In this document: in pieces, positions 15,346-23,601 of the stretch | How positions within the stretch are numbered: position 1 is the first letter of the stretch | Layout of the letters: each line of letters begins with the position of its first letter | NCBI GenBank assembly: GCA_018646625.1 | Contig: JABGUJ010000002.1 | Location: 412,843-476,842, forward strand | Direction: 5' to 3' | Origin: Candidatus Woesearchaeota archaeon | GTDB taxonomy: Archaea; Nanobdellota; Nanobdellia; Woesearchaeales; JABGUJ01 | DNA: 64,000 nt | The notes under the pieces: generated by a model | Database searches by the model: none | Told to the model about the DNA's origin: nothing | What the model saw: the letters and a program-made list of their open reading frames with translations, nothing else | Position numbers and translations under genes: made by a program

Positions 15346-16928
15346 AAACCGTCGCCATCACAATCGTAATCAGAATCGTCAAGATCTTCAAGCTCGTAGT
15401 CTCCATCTTCCCAGTCTTCTAAGATGTCTTCTAAATCTCCAGTATCAGGGAAGTCGCATTTCCAATCATCGCCTTCTACAGATTCAGCATCGTCTTGTGC
15501 GTCTTCTTCCAAGTCATCTATTTCATTATCAGAATAACCATCATCTTCTAGATCATCAATGTAACTGTTTTTGAAGTCTAATGCAACTCGTGTGGTTTCA
15601 AAAGAAACTCGGCAATCATCGTTGCTAGTTTCTTTTTCTATAATTATTTCAGTTGTTATCTCCATGTCAACTGTGTTGTTATCCCATTCTACCTTGAATA
15701 TTAATTCAGCAGGATCACAATCTGCCAATTCATCTAAGAAGCATTGAAGATCTTCATCACAATCAACGGTGCTTTCTTCACAAACATAATCATCTAAATC
15801 ATCTAAATCGTATTTGTCATCATCCCAGTCTTCAAGGATAGTTTCAAGATTATTAGTGTTGGCAAAACAAGCTAAGAAATCCTCTCCTTCTATATCATCA
15901 GCCTCGTCTTGCTCATCATCTTCCATGTCGTCTATTTCATTATCTGAATGTCCGTCATCTTCTAGTTCTTCAATATAATCATCAGTAAAATCAATATCAA
16001 TGTTTTTCGTTTCAAAGAAAACTTCACACTCATCATCGCTGTTTTCTCCTTTAATTTCCATGTAAGTTCTTGCTCGAACTATAATATCATTATCGTCATC
16101 TTTAGCAGTATAATCAACTTCTGCATAGTCGCAATCTTCTAATGCGTCAAGGAAGCAATCTAAATCATCACAGTCTTCTGAAGCGCTACTGCAGTCATCA
16201 TCTTCACTGTATGAACAACCGTCAGGACAGAAATCATCATCATCTTTACAATCACTTATTTCAAAATTAACACATCTTGATGGATTACCAAACAAACAAA
16301 CATCTTCGGTGTATGTCTTACCATCTTCGCAGTCAGAATCTTCAGTACAAGTCTTTACACTCTCGTGCATACACTTAGCATCTGCAGTAGTTGGTTTATC
16401 ACATGTATCTATAGTGGTTGATTTATCATCATCACATTCAGAATCTTTACAGCAAGCATAAGCAGCACAAACATGATCTTCAACATATTGGCAGCTACCA
16501 CAAGTTACCGTTTCGCAAGCGTGATCTGTACAGATTTCATTATCTTTACACTCTTTAGTTTCACAACATTCATGATCTACACATTCATTAGTTTCAGAAC
16601 TTAAGTATTGGCAATCGCCACAAACAACCATTTGGCACTTGTTATCTTCACAAATGTTGCCATCAGTACAATCAGAATCATCACAGCATTCATGATCTGC
16701 GCAAGCATGTTTTCGTTCATCTAGAAATTGACATTCTCCACATTCAGGATTAATACAAGTGTTGTTCTGACAGGTTTGATCACCTAAGCAACCAACATCA
16801 AGGCAGCAAGTATTCCAGTCCTCACCTTCATCAACATAAGCATTTCCACACTCAGGAGTGTATCCACAGCCAGCGATCAGTATAAGAGAAAGTGCTAATA
16901 GCAGGATTATATGTTTTCTAGCTACCAT
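15342..16928 (-). CDS. Secreted Cys-rich, acidic lipoprotein
   Basis: A 528-residue exported protein. It starts with a lipoprotein-type signal (hydrophobic core ending LILIAGC; the Cys would be lipidated). Next come about four Cys-rich modules of roughly 35 residues (patterns such as HECC..ECKDNEIC, about residues 30-170), a linker, and two tandem copies of a very acidic domain of about 135 residues (about 257-390 and 391-528), each with CFLD(A/E)L(E/A)DCD and DDLEDDG(Y/H)SDNEIDD-like segments. It is probably a cell-surface, disulfide- and calcium-rich protein. Function unknown. Confidence 0.72.
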   Translation of the reverse strand: MVARKHIILLLALSLILIAGCGYTPECGNAYVDEGEDWNTCCLDVGCLGDQTCQNNTCINPECGECQFLDERKHACADHECCDDSDCTDGNICEDNKCQMVVCGDCQYLSSETNECVDHECCETKECKDNEICTDHACETVTCGSCQYVEDHVCAAYACCKDSECDDDKSTTIDTCDKPTTADAKCMHESVKTCTEDSDCEDGKTYTEDVCLFGNPSRCVNFEISDCKDDDDFCPDGCSYSEDDDCSSASEDCDDLDCFLDALEDCDYAEVDYTAKDDDNDIIVRARTYMEIKGENSDDECEVFFETKNIDIDFTDDYIEELEDDGHSDNEIDDMEDDEQDEADDIEGEDFLACFANTNNLETILEDWDDDKYDLDDLDDYVCEESTVDCDEDLQCFLDELADCDPAELIFKVEWDNNTVDMEITTEIIIEKETSNDDCRVSFETTRVALDFKNSYIDDLEDDGYSDNEIDDLEEDAQDDAESVEGDDWKCDFPDTGDLEDILEDWEDGDYELEDLDDSDYDCDGDGF

Positions 16929-17010
16929 TAAAGGTTGTTAATACATTGTCATATATAAAATAAATGGATCTGGAGTATAATTTATATACTAAAGTTACCT
17001 AGTTCTCATT

Positions 17011-17133
17011 ATGAAAGAGAAAAGAGCAAAAAAGGAATATCTCGACTATCTGAATGGAGTAAGAAAGCAACCCTTTATTCGTATAGGATCCGGTGAAGAT
17101 TTCAGAAAGAGATATGGCTTAGATGAAGAATAA
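17011..17133 (+). CDS. Small hypothetical protein (40 residues)
   Basis: A short basic/acidic soluble protein starting MKEKRAKKEYLDYLNG and ending RKRYGLDEE. Support comes from a TATA box (TTTATATA at 16981-16988) placed about 25-30 bases before the ATG, as for leaderless genes here, and from an open frame that fills the gap between two minus-strand genes. No family is recognised. Confidence 0.5.
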   Translation: MKEKRAKKEYLDYLNGVRKQPFIRIGSGEDFRKRYGLDEE

Positions 17134-17145
17134 TTCTTAATTTTC

Positions 17146-18765
17146 TTATTTAGACGCGCAAGCACCGTTTTGACATCCATCCTTACAGTATATTGTGTCA
17201 TGCTTCTTTTCACCATCTTCGCAGAAGTACTCATAAACATATTTACCAAATAAACATTCATCTTCTGATTTAACCCCATATTGCCAAACAAGTCCAGGTA
17301 TCGTTGGATTTTTTCCCCCGTCTATTTCGTTACACTGTGTTGAATTGAATACAACTTCATCCACTTCCTCTTTACTCTCGAGGGTGCAAGATTCAGAAGT
17401 TATGGTGAGATTAAAAGAAGGATCTATGTAATCTCTTAGAGAATAGTTCCAATAAGAAGTTTCTTCTTCAAGATTTATGTGTCTTAATATCAATTTAGAG
17501 GTCTCATTCTGGCTAATAAGATCAAGGATGTATAGATCCGAATTATCAGAAAGAAGCAAATCTTGAACATCGTTTAGTGGCGCCATTAGAGATCTGAAAG
17601 GTGACCAGACCCCGCCCTTATAGAAAGTTAGCAAGGATGGCTGTCCTTCTAAAAGAACAATGTTATCTTTACCGCTCGAGATAGGGGCCATAGGAAACAA
17701 GAGAATGTTTGGAAGAAGTTTTAATTCTTCACCTTCGCAACGTGCAAAAGATCCCAGAGCGTTCTCTAACAATACTTCAGGTTCTGACCAAGATACCCCA
17801 TCATCTGATGTAAAGTGGATTATCTCAGAAATCGTAGGGTGAAAATACTTCATTGAGATAACTACTAGTTTATTACTTGAAAAGTCCCAGAATATCTCTG
17901 GAGAGAAAAGAGTTTCAGATATTATTTCCGATAAGTTCCAGTTCACTAAGTCGCAGGATTTGGCAACAAATAAACTATCCATATCGATAAGATTAGGAGT
18001 TTTTTTTTCCCTGTAGAAAAGCAAATAGTAGCAGCCATAACTATCTTGAGTTAAATCTAAAAAAGAATCAGTTCTCTCATCGAAATTCAAGTATTTGGGG
18101 GCGGACCAATTTAATCCATCGGAGGACCTTACCGTATACCCCCCACCTTCATAGCTTCCGCCAAATGCCAAGAAATTGCCATCTTGATCAATCATACCCC
18201 CGCTGAGACGAGAGTCCTTGCTCAGGCTAATTGCAAAACTACTAAATGTATCATTGTTTTTATCGAGTATATGGATCATCTGCGTGATTGCCTCATCAGA
18301 ATAGGGGTAATTGAGAAAATAGATCTTTCCGTCTTTCTCTCCAAGAAAGTTTGCATAGGAGTTAACATAATTATTATCATAAGTATAAATTTGGTATGAT
18401 GTTCCGTTGTAAATGCAAGCACCAGATCTACAATCAATAGGACATCTATGTTTCACAGTCTTCCGAAGACCACCTTCGCAATAATGTTCATAAACATATT
18501 CTCCAGATGAATCACAAACGTCGTAGACTCTTGAGAATTCCAAGGTATCTTTCTTGTCTGCATGCGAGTGATCTTCGACTAAAGAAGGAATGTAATAATT
18601 TAGCTGATCGGGATCTCTACATGTTGTGAACTCCAAAGACTTCCAACAGCTATCTTCAGAATCTGCTAAATAAGGATCTCCATTTTCATCAATACATGTT
18701 TTTGAGAAAGCAACAGGCAGTGTGATTGTTAATATTATAATTGCGATTAATATTCTTAGTTTCAT
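17146..18765 (-). CDS. Secreted sialidase-like beta-propeller protein with Cys modules
   Basis: A 539-residue exported protein with a signal peptide (about residues 1-21). Cys-rich modules flank it at both ends (IDCRSGAC near 110; CKDGCQNGAC at the C-terminus). The middle has Asp-box-like repeats, SSDGLNWSAP and TSDDGVSWSEP, typical of BNR/sialidase propellers. No catalytic sialidase Arg triad is evident, so carbohydrate binding rather than hydrolysis is likely. It follows the membrane protein at 18762 with a 4-base overlap. Confidence 0.65.
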   Translation of the reverse strand: MKLRILIAIIILTITLPVAFSKTCIDENGDPYLADSEDSCWKSLEFTTCRDPDQLNYYIPSLVEDHSHADKKDTLEFSRVYDVCDSSGEYVYEHYCEGGLRKTVKHRCPIDCRSGACIYNGTSYQIYTYDNNYVNSYANFLGEKDGKIYFLNYPYSDEAITQMIHILDKNNDTFSSFAISLSKDSRLSGGMIDQDGNFLAFGGSYEGGGYTVRSSDGLNWSAPKYLNFDERTDSFLDLTQDSYGCYYLLFYREKKTPNLIDMDSLFVAKSCDLVNWNLSEIISETLFSPEIFWDFSSNKLVVISMKYFHPTISEIIHFTSDDGVSWSEPEVLLENALGSFARCEGEELKLLPNILLFPMAPISSGKDNIVLLEGQPSLLTFYKGGVWSPFRSLMAPLNDVQDLLLSDNSDLYILDLISQNETSKLILRHINLEEETSYWNYSLRDYIDPSFNLTITSESCTLESKEEVDEVVFNSTQCNEIDGGKNPTIPGLVWQYGVKSEDECLFGKYVYEYFCEDGEKKHDTIYCKDGCQNGACASK

Positions 18766-19298
18766 TTTATCCCTACGATTATTTGTTTGCTTTCGATAGC
18801 ATAGTTTGGATCATGTGCAATGTCTATAAGTGAATCTCCTTGACCACCGTAGAATGTGACTGAACAGATGTTATTCTCACCTTTGTTTAAATTTGATAAT
18901 AAAGATGAAGATAAGATGATTTTAAAGTTCTTAGATTCTCCTTTCTCAATTAACTGCGGAACTCCCTCTATTGGCCAATTATCACTTTGGTTAATTATTT
19001 GAGATTTTTCGGCAAAGCTCGGGCAGTCCACCAAGGGATACCAGGTTCTTTTGCTGTGTTTATTGTACAAGTTTACCGATATGACGGTATCATCAACCCT
19101 GCTAGCAGTAACTTCTGAAGATAGATGCATGGTTATTGTTTCTGAATCCGTAGCAAGATCATCAACTTCGTCTACATCTATTTTTCTCTCAACATCTCCA
19201 AATATTCCAAAGATAAATTGCAAAGCAGCCAGCAGAAAAATCAGCCCCAGTATCAGTGTCACCAATGCACTAAAGCTTAGAACTCCGTTGTTATTCAT
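18762..19298 (-). CDS. Membrane-anchored pilin-like protein
   Basis: A 178-residue protein with one long N-terminal hydrophobic helix (residues 6-32, SFSALVTLILGLIFLLAALQ) and a beta-rich extracellular part. The arrangement resembles archaeal pilin/archaellin-like or CARDB-type surface proteins, but no class III peptidase site is clear. I chose the ATG at 19298 because a TATA box (19321-19328) lies 23 bases upstream; the frame is open further but begins in sequence unlike a protein start. It is in an operon with the propeller protein. Confidence 0.6.
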   Translation of the reverse strand: MNNNGVLSFSALVTLILGLIFLLAALQFIFGIFGDVERKIDVDEVDDLATDSETITMHLSSEVTASRVDDTVISVNLYNKHSKRTWYPLVDCPSFAEKSQIINQSDNWPIEGVPQLIEKGESKNFKIILSSSLLSNLNKGENNICSVTFYGGQGDSLIDIAHDPNYAIESKQIIVGIK

Positions 19299-19405
19299 AA
19301 CACATATGCCAGTAATACGATTTATATAGTTTTTGATGAAAATCTCTCGAGAAATCTGGTCATTAACCAAAACATATAAAAACAGTTTATAAATTCGTGA
19401 CATTT

Positions 19406-19900
19406 ATGATAACAGCAACTAAATCAGAATATGTGACAGTGAAGAACTCGGGAGTGCATAACAAAGGAATCTTTGCAAAGAGAGATATTCCCGCAGAAAC
19501 AGAAGTTATAGAATATATTGGCGAGAGAATAACTAAGGCTCAGGCTAGAAAGATATTCGAAGGCACATTAGAAGCTTCTAAAAAGAATAGCAGTAACGGC
19601 TCAGTATACATATTTGAGTTGAACAAGAGATATGATATTGATGGTAATGTTTCTTACAATACAGCGCGTTATATTAATCATTCTTGTGAACCTAATTGTG
19701 AGCCAATCAATATTAGAGGACACATATGGATTGTTGCTACGAAAAATATTAAGAAAGGCGAAGAATTGTCTTATGATTATGGTTATTGCCTAGATGATTA
19801 TCATGAACATCCTTGCAGATGCGGTTCTACTAATTGTGTTGGTTATATTGTTTCTGAAGACCATCGGCTTGAGTTAATGAACCTGCTCAAAAAACGATAA
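19406..19900 (+). CDS. SET-domain protein methyltransferase
   Basis: A 164-residue protein that is almost entirely a SET domain with a post-SET motif. Key parts are GIFAKRDIPAETEVIEYIGE (21-40), the SAM-binding NHSCEPNC (91-98), the catalytic ELSYDYGY (120-127) and CRCGSTNC (C137, C139, C144), which with C94 would hold the post-SET zinc. The family transfers methyl groups to protein lysines, in eukaryotes mostly histones. Complete conservation argues for an active enzyme. The ATG at 19406 fits the TATA-like CATATAAAA better than the GTG nine bases earlier. Substrate unknown. Confidence 0.88.
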   Translation: MITATKSEYVTVKNSGVHNKGIFAKRDIPAETEVIEYIGERITKAQARKIFEGTLEASKKNSSNGSVYIFELNKRYDIDGNVSYNTARYINHSCEPNCEPINIRGHIWIVATKNIKKGEELSYDYGYCLDDYHEHPCRCGSTNCVGYIVSEDHRLELMNLLKKR

Positions 19901-19912
19901 TTTTAAATATCA

Positions 19913-19934
19913 ATCGATAATTAAAGTTATCGAT
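19913..19934. promoter_or_regulatory. Inverted repeat at the HTH-MNT start
   Basis: ATCGATAA-TTAAAG-TTATCGAT is a perfect inverted repeat with 8-bp arms whose right arm overlaps the start codon at 19933. A further CGATAA lies at about 19895-19900. It is probably an autoregulatory operator of the HTH-nucleotidyltransferase. Confidence 0.6.
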
Positions 19935-20472
19935 GGGCTTGAAAGATAAGATAAAAGAATATTTCTTTGTTAATCCTCGTTCTAAGTTGCGCGTTAGAGA
20001 GATTGAGAGAGAGCTTAAGATGCCTTTGCCTTCTGTTATTAGATATTGTAAAGAGTTGGAGGAAGAAAGATTGCTTTCTTTAGTTGAAATTGGCAAAGTT
20101 CGATTGTATACTGCTAGCAGAAGTTCAAAGTTCTTACTTGAGAAAAAGTTGTTTAATATTAAGTGTGTTTATGATTCTGATTTAATCTCGTATTTGAAAA
20201 AGGAGTTGAGTAATCCTGTCGTTATTTTATTCGGATCTTATTCTAGAGGTGAAGATGTAGAAGATAGTGATATTGATATTTATGTTGAGACTAGTTCGGA
20301 AAAAGTTTTATCTTTGAGCAAATTTTCGAAGTTTTTACGACGACAGATACAAATTCACCAATACAAAAATCTTAAAAAGATTAACAATCATCATTTAGCC
20401 AATAACATAATTAACGGAGTTGTGTTAAACAATTATGTCGAGGTTTTTGATGAGAGAAAGAAGTTGGGATGA
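19933..20472 (+). CDS. HTH-MNT nucleotidyltransferase (antitoxin-like)
   Basis: A 179-residue fusion of an N-terminal winged HTH (1-65, KLRVREIERELKMPLPSVIR) and a minimal nucleotidyltransferase (about 85-160) with the catalytic GSYSRGEDVEDSDIDIYVE (GSx10DxD type). In MntA/HepT modules the MNT protein AMPylates the HEPN partner. The fused HTH suggests it also controls its own operon through the inverted repeat at its start. It overlaps the HEPN gene by 23 bases. Confidence 0.82.
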   Translation: MGLKDKIKEYFFVNPRSKLRVREIERELKMPLPSVIRYCKELEEERLLSLVEIGKVRLYTASRSSKFLLEKKLFNIKCVYDSDLISYLKKELSNPVVILFGSYSRGEDVEDSDIDIYVETSSEKVLSLSKFSKFLRRQIQIHQYKNLKKINNHHLANNIINGVVLNNYVEVFDERKKLG

Positions 20473-20860
20473 TTGTTTATCAAGTTTTTCTGCAAGAAAA
20501 GTTAGTAAAGATATTTCTAGAGCAAGGTCGTTAGTTGAAACCGCCTCAGACAGAATTTCTTTGATTTCTGAAATTAATTCTAAGAACTGTAATTTTGTGT
20601 TTGAAGATTACTATACTTCAATAATCGAAGTGTTGCAAGCTAATGCTTTCCGTAATGGTTTTAATATCTTAAATCATATCTGTTTAGGTTATTATTTACG
20701 TGATTGTTTAGGTCGAGAAGATTTGTTTAATGTTTTTGATGATTTAAGGTATAAGAGAAACTCTTTGACTTACTATGGTAATCGCATGGAATTTGAAACT
20801 GCTAAGTTAGCAATTAAGAAGTGTAAAGTTGTTTTGAGGGAATTGAAGAAACAGAAGTAA
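20450..20860 (+). CDS. HEPN-domain protein (toxin-like)
   Basis: A 136-residue all-helical HEPN protein paired with the MNT gene. The signature region reads LRYKRNSLTYYG (near residue 100), where the usual catalytic R-x4-6-H has Tyr in place of His, so RNase activity is uncertain. I chose ATG 20450 because GAGG lies seven bases before it; ATG 20435 is also open. Two-gene MNT-HEPN modules act as toxin-antitoxin systems in other prokaryotes. Confidence 0.75.
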   Translation: MRERSWDDCLSSFSARKVSKDISRARSLVETASDRISLISEINSKNCNFVFEDYYTSIIEVLQANAFRNGFNILNHICLGYYLRDCLGREDLFNVFDDLRYKRNSLTYYGNRMEFETAKLAIKKCKVVLRELKKQK

Positions 20861-20862
20861 GA

Positions 20863-21252
20863 TTATTTTAGCAATTTATCTACCAGATCAGAAATCTTCA
20901 ATCTACCTTTGAATTCTATCTTCGCGTCCTTGCTTTCAGGATATCTAGCAGAGTTTGGATTCTCCCCAATACTAGGTAGCTCAACATGTAGATCAAATTC
21001 AAAAGAATTATGATGTGAAATCAGGTGTCTTTTTATCTCAATGTGAGTTAATTTCACCTTTGTATTAGCATCAATACCGCCACTTACAAATCCAAAAAAA
21101 GCGCTTACTGCACCTATGTATCCTGTAGGATTTCCTTTAAGGTGATATGTTTGACGTCCACCTACAGCAGGAACAATAATTGAAGAAGGATCCTCTAAAG
21201 TATATACAAACTTAACCAATTCTTCAAATTTAACTTCTTTGTGTTCGCTCAT
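20863..21252 (-). CDS. Hypothetical protein
   Basis: A 129-residue soluble protein with no recognised family. It has a glycine-rich stretch (HLKGNPTGYIGAVSAFFG), alternating strands afterwards and a C-terminal helix (ISDLVDKLLK). It converges on the HEPN gene with a 2-base gap. An AT-rich TATA-like sequence (ATATATATAA) precedes it around 21266-21276, so it may be transcribed alone. Confidence 0.6.
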   Translation of the reverse strand: MSEHKEVKFEELVKFVYTLEDPSSIIVPAVGGRQTYHLKGNPTGYIGAVSAFFGFVSGGIDANTKVKLTHIEIKRHLISHHNSFEFDLHVELPSIGENPNSARYPESKDAKIEFKGRLKISDLVDKLLK

Positions 21253-21315
21253 AAAGTAGTTGTGGATCCACGCATATATATAATTTTCCGTTTATTTAAG
21301 TTTACGAAAAAAGGT

Positions 21316-21801
21316 TTAGAAAATATCTAAATAATACTTCATCTGAGGTAAAAAGTTTTCAGGATGGGCTTCCAATTCTGTTTTCAAATCTTCTTTAGCC
21401 CACCATTTTATTTCTTCTACTTCGTCTTCTTGAATCTTGAAATAAGAAATGTCTTCATCTAAAACCATCGTGTACCATTGAGTGAAATGATGATATTTTT
21501 CTTTAGCCTCACGCTTAAGGCCAATTGCGGGATCTATGTTCTTCAATCCCAGTTCCTCTTCCGCTTCTTTTATTATATTCTCTTTGTAACTTTCGCCTTC
21601 ATCAACCGTGCCTGCGACTGCTGGCCCCCATCTTCTCGGATGATGAGATTTGTTTTTGTGTCTTCTTGCAAGAAGAATTTCTTTTTTTGAATTGGTTATC
21701 CATAACGCAGAAACTCGATAGATGTCTTCTTCGTTTAATGTACCTCTATCTTTATGACCTACTACGTTATCGTTTTTGTCTACAATTATTATTCTTTCCA
21801 T
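21316..21801 (-). CDS. Nudix hydrolase, IDI/YfcD-like
   Basis: A 161-residue Nudix protein. It begins MERIIIVDKNDNVVGHKDRG, the usual N-terminus of the IDI/YfcD branch, and has AGTVDEGESYKENIIKEAEE then ELGL as the Nudix box (Arg replaced by Lys, Glu ligands kept). I chose the ATG at 21801 because it gives this family start and leaves six bases after the upstream small membrane gene; upstream in-frame sequence is unlike the family. Confidence 0.85.
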   Translation of the reverse strand: MERIIIVDKNDNVVGHKDRGTLNEEDIYRVSALWITNSKKEILLARRHKNKSHHPRRWGPAVAGTVDEGESYKENIIKEAEEELGLKNIDPAIGLKREAKEKYHHFTQWYTMVLDEDISYFKIQEDEVEEIKWWAKEDLKTELEAHPENFLPQMKYYLDIF

Positions 21802-21806
21802 TTCTT

Positions 21807-22001
21807 TTATCCTTTTGTCTCTGTCTTGAATGCAACAAAAGCACATACCGCAATTAACACTACTGCACCCGCTAGAATGCCAAACAATGTGGCGTTGCCC
21901 GAATAGATTGCTCTCAAACATTTCACTGCAAGCACAAAAGTCGCTACGCTAAAGAATGCTGAAAACTTAAAGCGCCATAAGAATTCTAGATCCATATTCA
22001 T
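21807..22001 (-). CDS. Small two-helix membrane protein
   Basis: A 64-residue protein with two hydrophobic helices (about 12-30 and 37-58). It lies directly upstream of the Nudix gene (5-base gap) and probably shares its transcript. No function can be inferred. Confidence 0.6.
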   Translation of the reverse strand: MNMDLEFLWRFKFSAFFSVATFVLAVKCLRAIYSGNATLFGILAGAVVLIAVCAFVAFKTETKG

Positions 22002-22034
22002 TTTGTTTCTATCACCCTTTTTAGTAATAAGAAA

Positions 22035-22109
22035 TGAGCCCGCCGTGATTTGAACACGGGACCTTACGATTATCAGTCGTACGCGCTAGCCAGGCTGCGC
22101 CACGGGCTC
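22035..22109 (-). tRNA. tRNA-Ile (anticodon GAT)
   Basis: The minus strand folds as a tRNA: acceptor GAGCCCG pairs with CGGGCTC plus discriminator A, the anticodon loop is CTGATAA, and the T arm has GTTCAAATC. It is 75 bases long; CCA is not encoded and no intron is seen. Confidence 0.95.
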
Positions 22110-22126
22110 GTTTTATTGGTAATGAA

Positions 22127-22199
22127 CGCCTCCGCTCAGATTTGAACTGAGGACCTTGCGGTTAACAGCCGCACGCTCCAACCACTAAGCTACGGAGGC
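22127..22199 (-). tRNA. tRNA-Asn (anticodon GTT)
   Basis: Acceptor GCCTCCG pairs with CGGAGGC plus discriminator G, the anticodon loop is CTGTTAA and the T loop is GTTCAAATC. It is 73 bases, without CCA or intron. The GUU anticodon is a potential queuosine target, relevant to queA/queH in this window. Confidence 0.95.
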
Positions 22200-22297
22200 A
22201 TGATGTTCAAAAATCTTGAGACCATTTAAATAGTTTTCGCCTATAAGAAAGTCAACGTAGAGCCTGTAGTCTTCGTAATTGTAGAGAACGTAACCGA

Positions 22298-22843
22298 TCA
22301 GTCAGATGTTCTATGTCTAGCATATTCAAGCGCTTTGACAATTAGTCTAAGAGTTTTGCTTTCTTTAGCTCTATGATTGTTTGATAAAACCAAGGCTGAA
22401 GCATCATCTTTTTCGTAGGGTAGTAAGACAGCAAGTTCTGTTTTTTCTAAGGGATTTGCAGAACTACCGTAATGTATCATAATACCATAACTGAAACGTC
22501 TCCCATCAACTTCAGGAGCTTCAAAAAGTGCAAGTTGAACAAATCTAAGTTCTTCAGGAACTTGTTTTGCAGGATCGTCTGTTAATACAGTCGTTGCTTT
22601 ATTAACATCATCTATACGCGCATCTAGATCTCTAAAATAAGGACCATTTCTACGCTCAGGATCTCTCACATCTAGACCAACTTCAACTTCATCAACAAGT
22701 GCTTGGATGTATCTTTCAGTAGATTCTCCACGTGACATACCATACGGTTTAGAAACTTCAGTTACATCTCTGAAAGGTTTGGCTAGATCTTCTATATCCG
22801 AAGGGTATAAACGAGATATTTGTACAAGTTTTGATATGCTCAT
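22298..22843 (-). CDS. Hypothetical protein
   Basis: A 181-residue soluble protein with no recognised family, rich in charged residues, predicted helical in the first half and with a strand-rich section (YGIMIHYGSS, LAVLLPYE) in the second. The ATG at 22843 is preferred over an upstream TTG; a TATA-like ATATATAAAG lies about 22 bases upstream on the minus strand. It is divergent from the phospholipid operon. Confidence 0.6.
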   Translation of the reverse strand: MSISKLVQISRLYPSDIEDLAKPFRDVTEVSKPYGMSRGESTERYIQALVDEVEVGLDVRDPERRNGPYFRDLDARIDDVNKATTVLTDDPAKQVPEELRFVQLALFEAPEVDGRRFSYGIMIHYGSSANPLEKTELAVLLPYEKDDASALVLSNNHRAKESKTLRLIVKALEYARHRTSD

Positions 22844-22983
22844 CTTAATGATGCGCAAAAGCTAATATATAAAGTTTGTTAAAAGCACCACCACCCAGTA
22901 GTCCCCAATTCTTGAGAATTCGCAGAGTATAGGCCACCATATGGTTGCAAAGCTTTAAAAACTTGAGAAGGCGAATATCAACT

Positions 22984-23601
22984 ATGATTCTGAATATTAT
23001 ACTAATCATCGCGATATTAATTCTAGTGTTTCTATTGTTTTGGAAATTTTATTTCTTAAGAAATCCGGATAGAATCACACCAGAAGGTAATAATGTTGTT
23101 AGTCCGGCAGATGGTAAGGTTGTTAGAGTATTAAAAATCAATAATGATAAGATTATAGAGAAAGGACTTTTAGGAAAAGTAAAGATTGTTTCTGAAGATG
23201 TTTTCAAAAAAGGTTATTTGATAGCGATAATGATGACTCCGTTAGATGTACATTATCAAAGAGTTCCTATAGATGGCGAAGTGATTAGAAAAAAGTACAA
23301 AAGCGGAAATTTTCATAATGTAGTGCGAGGAGCAAAGTCAATAAGAATTTTTGATAATGAAAGAAATGAAATTCTTATGAAAACAAAGATTGGCAGAGTT
23401 AAGGTTGTACAAATCGCAGGAGCGTTAGCGAGAAGAATTAGTGATTTTGTAAAGACTAACCAAAACATTAAAAAGGGCGAATTACTGGGTTTAATTAACC
23501 TAGGAAGTATGGTTTGTTTGTTATTACCAGAAAAAGTTAACTTGAGGGTGAAAGAGGATGAGAAAGTCAAAGCCGGCGAAACGATTATCGCGGAATATTA
23601 G
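22984..23601 (+). CDS. asd: Archaetidylserine decarboxylase
   Basis: A 205-residue phosphatidylserine decarboxylase-family protein that would turn archaetidylserine into archaetidylethanolamine. It has an N-terminal membrane helix (1-22), SPADGKVV (40-47), MTPLDVHYQRVPIDG (84-98) and the self-cleavage site LGS (173-175), where Ser175 becomes the pyruvoyl group. I chose ATG 22984, about 30 bases after a TTTAAAAA box; the frame is open upstream. It overlaps pssA by 44 bases, so the four lipid genes form one operon. Confidence 0.92.
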   Translation: MILNIILIIAILILVFLLFWKFYFLRNPDRITPEGNNVVSPADGKVVRVLKINNDKIIEKGLLGKVKIVSEDVFKKGYLIAIMMTPLDVHYQRVPIDGEVIRKKYKSGNFHNVVRGAKSIRIFDNERNEILMKTKIGRVKVVQIAGALARRISDFVKTNQNIKKGELLGLINLGSMVCLLLPEKVNLRVKEDEKVKAGETIIAEY

